Shown here one piece after another: positions 1-5,808 of a stretch of DNA of 8,489 bases. Every line of letters starts with the position of its first letter. Positions within the stretch are counted from its first letter, which is position 1. Source of the DNA: Candidatus Colimonas fimequi (lineage in GTDB: Bacteria; Bacillota; Clostridia; Peptostreptococcales; Anaerovoracaceae); NCBI GenBank assembly GCA_018065295.1, contig JAGHTQ010000097.1:1-8489 (forward strand), written 5' to 3'. The notes under the pieces are model-generated. The model saw only the letters and a list, made by a program, of their open reading frames with translations. It was not told the origin of the DNA and searched no databases. A program made the translations under genes and the position numbers.

Positions 1-715
1 CATTGTCTCCAGCACCAGCAATAACCTTAACATCTTCACTGATGCCAAGTTCTGCTGCGATTTCTGGCTTAATTGTGCCAACTACTTCGTAGCTTTCATA
101 AAGCTTAGGAAGCTGAGCTTCTGTTATACCACAGATATCCATCATTTCCTTTGACCAGCATCTGTTCTCTACATCCATAAGGAGCATACCTGATGCGTCT
201 GATACGTCTGTGCAGAATGAACCTGACAGCATGTATGCCAGATAGTCCTTAGGAAGCATGATCTTGCAGATTTTATCAAAGAGTTCTGGTTCGTTCTTCT
301 TCATCCAGAGAATCTTTGGCGCTGTGAAACCTGCGAACGCGATATTTGCAGTATATGAAGAAATCTTGTCCTTGCCAATAGTGTTATTCAGATATCCAAC
401 TTCTTCTTCGGATCTACCGTCATTCCAAAGGATTGCAGGTCTAATTACGTTATCGTTCTCATCCAGAGTTACGAGTCCGTGCATCTGACCACCGAAACTG
501 ATACCAGCTACCTGTGACTTATCGCAGTCAGCCATGAGTTCCTTCAGTCCATCAATACTCTGAGCATACCAGTCTTCTGGATTCTGTTCTGACCAGCCAG
601 TATGTGGGAAATAAAGTGGATATTCTCTTGAAACAATCTTCTTAATGTCGCCGTCCTGATCCATGAGAAGGAGCTTAACAGCGGAAGTACCTAAATCGAC
701 ACCAATGTATAACAT
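1..715 (-). CDS. xylB: Xylulokinase (FGGY carbohydrate kinase), N-terminal part, cut by window edge
   Basis: Transfers phosphate from ATP to D-xylulose, giving D-xylulose 5-phosphate for the pentose phosphate pathway; cytoplasmic. The window holds 238 codons from the start; family members are about 480-500 residues, so roughly half is present. Seen: N-terminal phosphate-binding loop IGVDLGTSAVK (residues 4-14), WSEQNPEDW (41-49), the xylulokinase substrate motif GGQMHG (75-80, Met78 and His79), RPAILWNDGR (92-101), GFTAPKILW (129-137), LPKDYL (154-159) and GAGDN (234-238), whose Asp237 is the expected catalytic base. These blocks match my memory of E. coli XylB closely, which favours xylulokinase over other FGGY kinases. 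The ATG at 713-715 is preceded by AGGAGG at 721-726, 5 bases away. It is the fifth gene of the minus-strand operon, 68 bases after the dehydrogenase, with a terminator-like hairpin in the gap. A related ketose such as D-tagatose remains a possible substrate. Confidence 0.93.
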   Translation of the reverse strand, partial: MLYIGVDLGTSAVKLLLMDQDGDIKKIVSREYPLYFPHTGWSEQNPEDWYAQSIDGLKELMADCDKSQVAGISFGGQMHGLVTLDENDNVIRPAILWNDGRSEEEVGYLNNTIGKDKISSYTANIAFAGFTAPKILWMKKNEPELFDKICKIMLPKDYLAYMLSGSFCTDVSDASGMLLMDVENRCWSKEMMDICGITEAQLPKLYESYEVVGTIKPEIAAELGISEDVKVIAGAGDN

Positions 716-743
716 GATTTCCTCCTATCCTAAAGAAATAAAA

Positions 744-770
744 GGCGGCTAATCATATAGATTGGCCGCC
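744..770 (-). terminator. Intercistronic hairpin with T-rich tail, between dehydrogenase and xylB
   Basis: GGCGGCTAATC (744-754) and GATTGGCCGCC (760-770) are complementary over 11 positions with a 5-base loop. Position 750/764 is a C-A mismatch in minus-strand RNA and a U-G wobble in plus-strand RNA. In the minus-strand direction the stem is followed by TTTTATTTCTTT, as in an intrinsic terminator. It lies 14 bases after the dehydrogenase stop and 17 bases before the xylB ribosome binding site. It could therefore act as a partial terminator lowering xylB expression, or as a 3'-end stabiliser after RNA processing. Confidence 0.7.
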
Positions 771-783
771 AAGTTATTTTCAA

Positions 784-1833
784 CTATTTCATCTTAATAA
801 CAGCCTTAACTAAATCTGTCTTGTTATTGAGAGCTTCTTCATAAGCGTTCTGGATATCGTCCAGTTCGAATTCGTGAGTTACAATACCCTTCACATCAAT
901 AGCACCGCTTGCGATTGCTGCGATTGCCTTAGGATAGATATTTCTGTAACGGAATACTGAAGTGATAGTTGCTTCCTTATCCATAATCTGTGCGAAGTTG
1001 TAGTTGATTTCTTCCTGAGCAGCGATACCTACTAAGCAAATTGTACCACCCTTGCATACGAGATGAGGAGTCTGTGCAATTGTAATAGGATGTCCAGCGC
1101 ATTCTAATACCTTGTCTACGCCACGGCCATTTGTAATCTTAGCTACTTCTTCTACAGTATCCATAGTCTTAACATCGATTACGTAATCTGCGCCAAGTTC
1201 CTTAGCCTTAGCCAGCTTAGCGTCTACAGCGTCAGCAACGATGATTGTGCCAGCACCATGAGCCTTGCATGAAAGCAGAGTTACAAGACCAATACATCCT
1301 GCGCCAAGAATTACAACAGTATCGCCTACCTGTACGTTTGCCTGGTTAGCAGCGTGGAAACCTACTGAAAGTGGTTCTACCAGTGCGCCTTCCATATTTG
1401 AAACGTTGTCAGGAAGCTTGAAGCACATGTTTTCTGGGAATGTAATGAACTGCTCATTACAACCAGGTACTGGAGGAGTTGCGAGGAATACTACGTCTGG
1501 GCATAAGTTGTACTTACCGCCCTTGCAGAATTCACAAGTTCCACAAGTGATACCAGGTTCCAGTGCTACTCTGTCGCCAGCCTTAAGTGATGTAACTTCA
1601 TCGCCTACTGCTACTACAGTACCAGCACATTCGTGACCTAACATGTACTGTTCTTCTAAGTCCACTAAATATGATCCGCATCTTCCTGAGTGGAAGTAGT
1701 GTACATCTGATCCACAGATTCCAACATATTCAAGTTCAACTAATACATTCTTTCCACTTACTTCTGGAATATCGATCTCATTGATTACCATCTTGTCGAG
1801 ACCATCCATGAAAGCAGCCTTCTGTTTTGCCAT
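784..1833 (-). CDS. Zinc-dependent, NAD-type polyol dehydrogenase (sorbitol/xylitol dehydrogenase family)
   Basis: Medium-chain alcohol dehydrogenase, 349 residues, expected to oxidise a polyol to a ketose with NAD+ in the cytoplasm. Catalytic zinc ligands are visible: Cys40 in GICGSDVHYFHSGR, His67-Glu68 in GHECAG, and Glu153 in LVEPLSVG. The structural-zinc set is Cys97, Cys100, Cys103 and Cys111. The Rossmann motif GAGCIG (177-182) is followed by Asp201 at the end of the second strand, which favours NAD+ over NADP+. FRYRNIYP (294-301) matches the sorbitol-dehydrogenase substrate-pocket block. Next to xylulokinase, the likeliest reaction is xylitol or D-arabitol to D-xylulose; sorbitol to fructose is the main alternative. 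A longer reading from an ATG at 1873-1875 adds 14 residues, but that ATG lies inside a hairpin and lacks a ribosome binding site. The chosen ATG (1831-1833) has AGAGAGG at 1839-1845. Fourth gene of the operon. Confidence 0.92.
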   Translation of the reverse strand: MAKQKAAFMDGLDKMVINEIDIPEVSGKNVLVELEYVGICGSDVHYFHSGRCGSYLVDLEEQYMLGHECAGTVVAVGDEVTSLKAGDRVALEPGITCGTCEFCKGGKYNLCPDVVFLATPPVPGCNEQFITFPENMCFKLPDNVSNMEGALVEPLSVGFHAANQANVQVGDTVVILGAGCIGLVTLLSCKAHGAGTIIVADAVDAKLAKAKELGADYVIDVKTMDTVEEVAKITNGRGVDKVLECAGHPITIAQTPHLVCKGGTICLVGIAAQEEINYNFAQIMDKEATITSVFRYRNIYPKAIAAIASGAIDVKGIVTHEFELDDIQNAYEEALNNKTDLVKAVIKMK

Positions 1834-1852
1834 ATCTGCCTCTCTTTCTAAT

Positions 1853-1884
1853 AAATAGTCCTTGTGTAAACACAAGGACTATTT
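1853..1884 (-). terminator. Perfect 15-base inverted repeat between binding-protein and dehydrogenase genes
   Basis: AAATAGTCCTTGTGT (1853-1867) and ACACAAGGACTATTT (1870-1884) are exact reverse complements around a 2-base centre; as RNA this gives about 14 pairs and a 4-base loop. It starts 26 bases after the binding-protein stop and ends 7 bases before the dehydrogenase ribosome binding site. The T-run on the minus strand lies mostly inside the stem, so it is not a textbook terminator. It may be a leaky terminator or a 3'-protecting stem that lets the transporter genes outnumber the enzymes; an operator role is also possible. Confidence 0.6.
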
Positions 1885-1910
1885 AAAAATTCACTTAAAC
1901 AAAGTTCAGC

Positions 1911-2942
1911 TTACAGCTGTCCGTTTGCCTTGTACATTTCGATGTATTCAGCTACGTTGTCAGCATTGATTTCTGGAGCTGGTACGTTGTCGAGTACTTC
2001 TGTAACGTCCATTTCACCGTTCAGAACCTTTTCAGCATATTCCATGTTCATTGCAGCGATGTCTGATGCAGCCTGCAGTGCAGTGCAAGTCAGGAGACCT
2101 TCTTCGATCAGCTGGCAAGCCTGAGCAGTACCGTCAACGCCGTATGCCTTGAATGTAGTTGTGCCGTCAGCCTTAACGTATTCGTCATTGTTTCTGATAG
2201 CTTCGATTGCGCCAGCAGCCATGTTGTCGTTCATTGAGATGATAGCATCAATGTGAACGCCCTTCTGTACCCATGCTTCCATGAGAGTCATAGCTTCGTC
2301 GTTGTTCCAGTTTGCGAAGTCTTCACCAACGATGTTTACGTCAGGTCTTTCTGCGAAGAAGTAAGTTTCCCAACCTTCTCTTCTCTTATCAGCGTGGTAG
2401 TTACCTGAAGGTCCCTTCAGAACTACTACGTTAGCGCCTTCAGGAAGTTCCTGAGCAGCTCTCTTAGCGCCTACTGAAGCCTGTTCAACAGGGTCAGCAT
2501 CGACAGTACCAGTACCAGCCATTACGTCGAGGCTGTCTGAACCGTCCAGGTCGCACTGATGAGTTGTAGGGTTAGTTGTGATTACAGGGATACCTGCGTC
2601 CAGTAACTTCTGAACGTATGGAGCCTGTGCTGAGTTGTTGTTTGACTGAACGATTACGAGATCGTAGCCCTTAGTGATGCAGTCTTCGAGAAGACCGTTT
2701 TCAGTGTTGTCATCGCCTTCACCTGATACGCAAGTAAGTTCGATGTCATCATAGTTAGCAGCCTGAGCCTTGATTTCGTCTGTCAGCCATGCTGCGAATG
2801 TGTCAGCTGATGCTCTTGCTACGAAGCAAACCTTGTATGCATCGCTGTCTGATGATTCTGTGCTGCTGCTACCGCAACCAGTTGACATAGCTACTACCAT
2901 GATCAGGCCAATAACTACTGCCATGAGTCTCTTGAATTTCAT
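1911..2942 (-). CDS. Sugar/polyol ABC transporter substrate-binding lipoprotein (RbsB-type, Peripla_BP_4)
   Basis: Captures the substrate outside the membrane and delivers it to the permease; 343 residues. The N-terminus is a lipoprotein signal: basic MKFKR, a hydrophobic stretch (6-19) and a lipobox ending STGC with lipidated Cys23, then a Ser-rich linker (24-33). Two periplasmic-binding-protein type 1 lobes follow, with strands such as YKVCFVARA (36-44), DLVIVQSNNN (94-103) and GIPVITTNP (117-125). Positions matching RbsB ligand contacts are Arg187 in RREGW, Asn238-Asp239 in SMNDNMAAGAIEA, Asp270 in GVDGT and Gln290. The exact ligand cannot be read, but the downstream genes suggest a polyol or pentose. 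An upstream in-frame ATG (2964-2966) would add 8 residues, but AAGGAGG at 2951-2957 sits inside that extension, 8 bases before the chosen ATG. Six cysteines besides the lipid one is high for an exported protein. Confidence 0.93.
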   Translation of the reverse strand: MKFKRLMAVVIGLIMVVAMSTGCGSSSTESSDSDAYKVCFVARASADTFAAWLTDEIKAQAANYDDIELTCVSGEGDDNTENGLLEDCITKGYDLVIVQSNNNSAQAPYVQKLLDAGIPVITTNPTTHQCDLDGSDSLDVMAGTGTVDADPVEQASVGAKRAAQELPEGANVVVLKGPSGNYHADKRREGWETYFFAERPDVNIVGEDFANWNNDEAMTLMEAWVQKGVHIDAIISMNDNMAAGAIEAIRNNDEYVKADGTTTFKAYGVDGTAQACQLIEEGLLTCTALQAASDIAAMNMEYAEKVLNGEMDVTEVLDNVPAPEINADNVAEYIEMYKANGQL

Positions 2943-2950
2943 TTGTCGTT

Positions 2951-2957
2951 CCTCCTT
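2951..2957 (-). promoter_or_regulatory. Ribosome binding site that fixes the binding-protein start
   Basis: AAGGAGG on the minus strand, 8 bases upstream of the ATG at 2940-2942. It rules out the longer in-frame reading from 2966, whose coding sequence would contain this site. Confidence 0.85.
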
Positions 2958-2979
2958 AAAATTCATAGATAATTATTTG

Positions 2980-2997
2980 AATTACACCAATGTAATT
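2980..2997 (-). repeat. Short inverted repeat in the permease/binding-protein gap
   Basis: AATTACA (2980-2986) and TGTAATT (2991-2997) pair perfectly with a 4-base loop. It lies in the 78-base gap between the permease stop and the binding-protein start, the only long gap within the transporter genes. No T-run follows directly. It could be a weak RNA stem at a processing or stability point, or an incidental AT-rich palindrome. Confidence 0.4.
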
Positions 2998-3020
2998 AGT
3001 GCCGTATTTATGGACGCCTA

Positions 3021-4040
3021 TTATTCAGCCTTAGCTGCTGCGTCGTCCTTCTTCTCCTCGTCCTTCTTCTCGTCTACGAGGATAACCTTTGTTGTCTTCT
3101 TAGACTTACTTACTACGTCAAATGCTACAGCCAGTACGATGATAGCACCTTCGATTACCTGCTGGATGTATGAGTTTACACCGAGGAGGTTCATTACATT
3201 CTCAAGGAAGCCGATGATGAATGCACCACAGATAGTTCCTGGAATTGTACCGATACCACCAGTAAATGATGTACCACCTACGATAGCTGCTGTAAGACCT
3301 GTCATTTCATAACCGATAGCACCGTTTGGCAGACCAGCGTTGTTTCTTGCCATGAAGATACAAGCTGCGAAACCAATGAGGATACCATTGATGATGTATG
3401 AAGTGTAAATGCTCTTCTTTGAGTTGATACCTGATGCTTCAGCTGCACTTCTGCTGCCGCCGATAGCGTAGATACCACGACCATAACGAGTATGGTTGAT
3501 GATGTAGTAAAGAATGATTGTAATCAGTACTACGATAATTACTGGAACAGGAATTGGACCAACCATGCCCTGACCAATGTTAACGTACTTGCCAAGCTGC
3601 AGGATGTTCTGGCCGCCTGTATAGTACAGAGCAACGCCTCGAGCCATCTGCATCATACCAAGTGTAGCGATAAATGCTGGTACGTTGAAGTTTGCAACGA
3701 ATACAGCGTTAATAACGTTACAAATAACTGCAACAATGATTGCTGCAACTACAGCGATAAGAATTGAGCCAGTTGCCTTGAACACGTTTACAGAAACTAC
3801 ACCAGCCAGAGCCAGTACAGCACCTACAGACAGGTCAAGGAAACCACTAACGATCAGAATCATTTCACCGTAAGCAATAAGAATACCTACGCACAGCTGT
3901 CTAGCTACGTTCATCAGGTTTGATGCCTGAAGGAAGAATGGGCTGACAAAGCTGCAAATGATAAACAGAGCAACTAATACAATAAAGATACTGTATTTGT
4001 GCGCTAATTCATTTAATTTATTTTTATTCAGAGTTTCCAT
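3021..4040 (-). CDS. Sugar/polyol ABC transporter permease (RbsC-type, CUT2 family)
   Basis: Membrane channel of the importer, 339 residues, expected to work as a dimer with the ATPase. About ten hydrophobic segments are visible, at roughly 17-34, 48-66, 70-85, 92-114, 120-140, 163-182, 213-231, 245-258, 265-281 and 292-310. Family signatures seen: GFLDLSVGAVLALAG (66-80, the RbsC DLSVG block), NVPAFIATLGMM (119-130), RYGRGIYAIGGSRSAAEASG (185-204, the cytoplasmic loop facing the ATPase) and the glycine-rich IVGGTSFTGGIGTIPGT (253-269). The C-terminus runs on for about 28 residues after the last membrane segment, as a Lys/Asp/Glu-rich tail ending AAAKAE, which is unusual. The ribosome binding site AAGGAGG (4051-4057) overlaps the stop codon of the upstream ATPase gene. 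The intergenic gap is 15 bases, so translation is probably coupled. Confidence 0.94.
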   Translation of the reverse strand: METLNKNKLNELAHKYSIFIVLVALFIICSFVSPFFLQASNLMNVARQLCVGILIAYGEMILIVSGFLDLSVGAVLALAGVVSVNVFKATGSILIAVVAAIIVAVICNVINAVFVANFNVPAFIATLGMMQMARGVALYYTGGQNILQLGKYVNIGQGMVGPIPVPVIIVVLITIILYYIINHTRYGRGIYAIGGSRSAAEASGINSKKSIYTSYIINGILIGFAACIFMARNNAGLPNGAIGYEMTGLTAAIVGGTSFTGGIGTIPGTICGAFIIGFLENVMNLLGVNSYIQQVIEGAIIVLAVAFDVVSKSKKTTKVILVDEKKDEEKKDDAAAKAE

Positions 4041-4055
4041 TTGTTATTATCCTCC

Positions 4056-5555
4056 TTAATCTACCAGAACACCAGTTGCATACTTCATGATTAATTCCTG
4101 TGAGAACTGGTCTCTTGTGATGCATCCGCCGATCTTACCCTGGTTCATGATATAAATTCTATCACACATACCAATCAGTTCAGGGAGTTCTGATGAAACC
4201 ATTACTACAGCCTTATCGCCCTTAACGATTTCTGTCATCAGCTTGTAAATTTCGAACTTAGCACCAACGTCGATACCTCTTGTTGGTTCGTCAAGAATCA
4301 TTACATCTGGTTCGCACAGCATCCATCTTGCAAGCAGTACCTTCTGCTGGTTACCACCTGAAAGCTTACCGATTTCTGTGTCGAGTGAAGGAGTCTTAAC
4401 GTTCATCTTCTTGAACATCTCTGAAACTTCCTTCTTCTGCTTGTCATTATGAGCAAAGCCACCGTAAATATATCTGTCAAGAGCAGCAAGAATCGCATTC
4501 TCTGATACGCTTCTTACAGGAACGATACCATCGTCTCTTCTACTCTCTGAGAGCATAACCAGCTTATTCTTGATGCTGTCCTGAGGACTCTTAATCTTAA
4601 CTTCCTTGCCGTCAATCTTAACTGTACCAGTTCTATGTGGATCAAGACCGAATACAGCTCTCATAACTTCAGTACGACCTGCACCTACCAGACCAGCGAA
4701 ACCTACGATTTCGCCCTTTCTTGCGTGGAAGTTAATGTCTGCGAACATTCCATCCTGTGCGAAGTTCTCAACTTCCAGAGCCATTTCTCCGAGCGGAACA
4801 TCTTCCTTAGGATAAACATTCTCCATCTTACGTCCTACCATTCTTGCGATAACTGTATCAATGTCCAGTTCTTCAGCTCTGTTTGATGAAACAACTTCGC
4901 CGTCTCTGAAGATTGTGATGTCATCTGCAATCTGGAATACTTCGTCCATCTTATGTGAGATGTAAACGATAGCTACGCCCTTATCTCTAAGTTCGTTAAT
5001 CTTATCAAAGAGCTGCTTAACTTCTCTCTCTGTAATAGATGAAGTAGGCTCGTCCATGATAACGATCTGAGCGTTATTAGTAACTGCCTTGATGATTTCC
5101 AGCATCTGAATCTCTGATACTGTCAGAGTCTTCAGCTTCTGTGTTGGAGAATATGGCAGCTTCTCTTCTTCGAGGAACTTAATAGTATCTCTTCTAACCT
5201 TCTTCCAATCAACCTTGCCAAACTTATTTACTGGAAGTCTGCCAAGGAACAGGTTTTCTTCTACTGATAACTCTGGAACATAGTTAAGTTCCTGTGCAAT
5301 CATTGAAATACCAAGTTCACGTGCCTGAATAGGATTCTTAATTTCTACAGGCTTTTCGTCGATATAAATCTGACCCTTGTCAGCCTTATAAAGACCCATG
5401 ATAATTTTCATAAGTGTTGACTTACCGGCACCGTTTTCTCCGCAGAGTGCATGTACTGTGCCTTTTCTTACAGCAAAGTCTACATTGCTCAGAGCTTTAA
5501 CGCCCGGGAAGGACTTCTCAACACCAGAAAGTCTGATTTTTATTTCGTCACTCAT
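4056..5555 (-). CDS. Sugar/polyol ABC transporter ATP-binding protein (RbsA/MglA-type, two nucleotide-binding domains)
   Basis: Powers import by ATP hydrolysis at the inner face of the membrane; 499 residues, the usual length for the duplicated CUT2 ATPases. First domain: Walker A GENGAGKST (39-47), a signature region of LTVSEIQMLEI type (144-154), Walker B IVIMDEPTS (164-172) and switch His201. Second domain: degenerate Walker A GLVGAGRTE (288-296, Arg in place of the catalytic Lys), a full LSGGNQQK signature (398-405) and Walker B MILDEPTRGIDVG (419-431). Its H-loop His is replaced by Ser in VMVSSELPE. That pairing of one competent and one degenerate site is normal for RbsA/MglA. It is the first gene of the operon, about 40 bases downstream of the predicted transcription start, with GAGAGG at 5565-5570 nine bases before the ATG. 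The order ATPase-permease-binding protein is that of rbsA-rbsC-rbsB. Confidence 0.96.
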   Translation of the reverse strand: MSDEIKIRLSGVEKSFPGVKALSNVDFAVRKGTVHALCGENGAGKSTLMKIIMGLYKADKGQIYIDEKPVEIKNPIQARELGISMIAQELNYVPELSVEENLFLGRLPVNKFGKVDWKKVRRDTIKFLEEEKLPYSPTQKLKTLTVSEIQMLEIIKAVTNNAQIVIMDEPTSSITEREVKQLFDKINELRDKGVAIVYISHKMDEVFQIADDITIFRDGEVVSSNRAEELDIDTVIARMVGRKMENVYPKEDVPLGEMALEVENFAQDGMFADINFHARKGEIVGFAGLVGAGRTEVMRAVFGLDPHRTGTVKIDGKEVKIKSPQDSIKNKLVMLSESRRDDGIVPVRSVSENAILAALDRYIYGGFAHNDKQKKEVSEMFKKMNVKTPSLDTEIGKLSGGNQQKVLLARWMLCEPDVMILDEPTRGIDVGAKFEIYKLMTEIVKGDKAVVMVSSELPELIGMCDRIYIMNQGKIGGCITRDQFSQELIMKYATGVLVD

Positions 5556-5602
5556 CTGGCCTAACCTCTCCTCTCTACCTATTGTTGTTTTTCATAATAG
5601 TT

Positions 5603-5631
5603 ATGGTAACACTAAAATAACCTTATGTCAA
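5603..5631 (-). promoter_or_regulatory. Sigma-A-type promoter of the transport/catabolism operon
   Basis: On the minus strand there is a perfect -35 TTGACA (5626-5631), a 17-base spacer and a -10 TACCAT (5603-5608) with the extended element TG one base upstream. A run of seven A lies directly upstream of the -35 and could serve as an UP element. The predicted start near 5596 leaves a leader of about 40 bases before the ATPase ATG. The spacer and flanks hold an imperfect dyad (TTATGGTAA at 5601-5609 against TAACCTTAT at 5618-5626, 6 of 9 positions). Confidence 0.75.
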
Positions 5632-5676
5632 TTTTTTTACTAAAGAGAGTAAGGCAAATAAGAATATTTTTTTACT
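5631..5676. repeat. Paired direct repeat ATTTTTTTACT upstream of the operon promoter
   Basis: The 11-base sequence ATTTTTTTACT occurs at 5631-5641 and again at 5666-5676, start-to-start spacing 35 bases. The first copy abuts the -35 of the minus-strand promoter. Both supply A-tracts on the template of that promoter, which suggests DNA bending or UP-element function rather than a specific protein site. Confidence 0.45.
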
Positions 5677-5728
5677 TTATCATTACATTTTGGCATCTTT
5701 TGGAATTTTGTTCATAACTTAAATAAAA

Positions 5729-5761
5729 CATTTTACACAAGTCGGCCTATTGTGTATAATG
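5729..5761 (+). promoter_or_regulatory. ROK-gene promoter overlaid by a 33-base dyad (probable operator)
   Basis: The -35 TTTACA (5732-5737), a 17-base spacer and a perfect -10 TATAAT (5755-5760) form a strong plus-strand promoter about 45 bases before the ROK start. The same stretch is a dyad: CATTTTACACAA (5729-5740), 9 bases, then TTGTGTATAATG (5750-5761), with 11 of 12 positions complementary. A protein bound here would cover both promoter hexamers, so the natural reading is autorepression by the ROK regulator. That is inferred from position; I cannot confirm the operator identity. Confidence 0.72.
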
Positions 5762-5808
5762 AAATCAGCAAATTGTCAGATAGTTAAAGACGTTCATTGG
5801 TGATACAA

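Noticed and set aside
258..488. Plus-strand open frame of 76 codons
   Set aside because: Antisense to the xylulokinase gene, whose motifs are intact across this stretch.
1265..1636. Plus-strand open frame of 123 codons
   Set aside because: It lies wholly opposite the zinc dehydrogenase coding sequence, has Ser/Thr/Pro-rich low-complexity content typical of antisense frames, and has no ribosome binding site.
1873..1875. Upstream ATG for the dehydrogenase
   Set aside because: It falls within the 1853-1884 palindrome, has no ribosome binding site, and the added residues match no family N-terminus; the ATG at 1831-1833 is better supported.
1853..1884. Insertion-sequence end or attachment site
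   Set aside because: There is a single copy, with no nearby transposase or integrase, no flanking duplication and an undisturbed operon; an RNA hairpin explains it better.
2770..3312. Plus-strand open frame of 180 codons across the binding-protein start and permease end
   Set aside because: It overlaps two well-supported genes and the ribosome binding site of one; its Ser/Thr-rich product shows no recognisable motif.
5556..5796. Catabolite-response (cre) site for CcpA
   Set aside because: I looked for a TGNAANCGNTNNCA-like match around both divergent promoters and found none convincing.
5797..5808. TTG start giving a ROK protein four residues longer
   Set aside because: Only a weak purine run precedes it, whereas GGTGAT just downstream is well placed for the ATG at 5809. 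The difference is small and not excluded.
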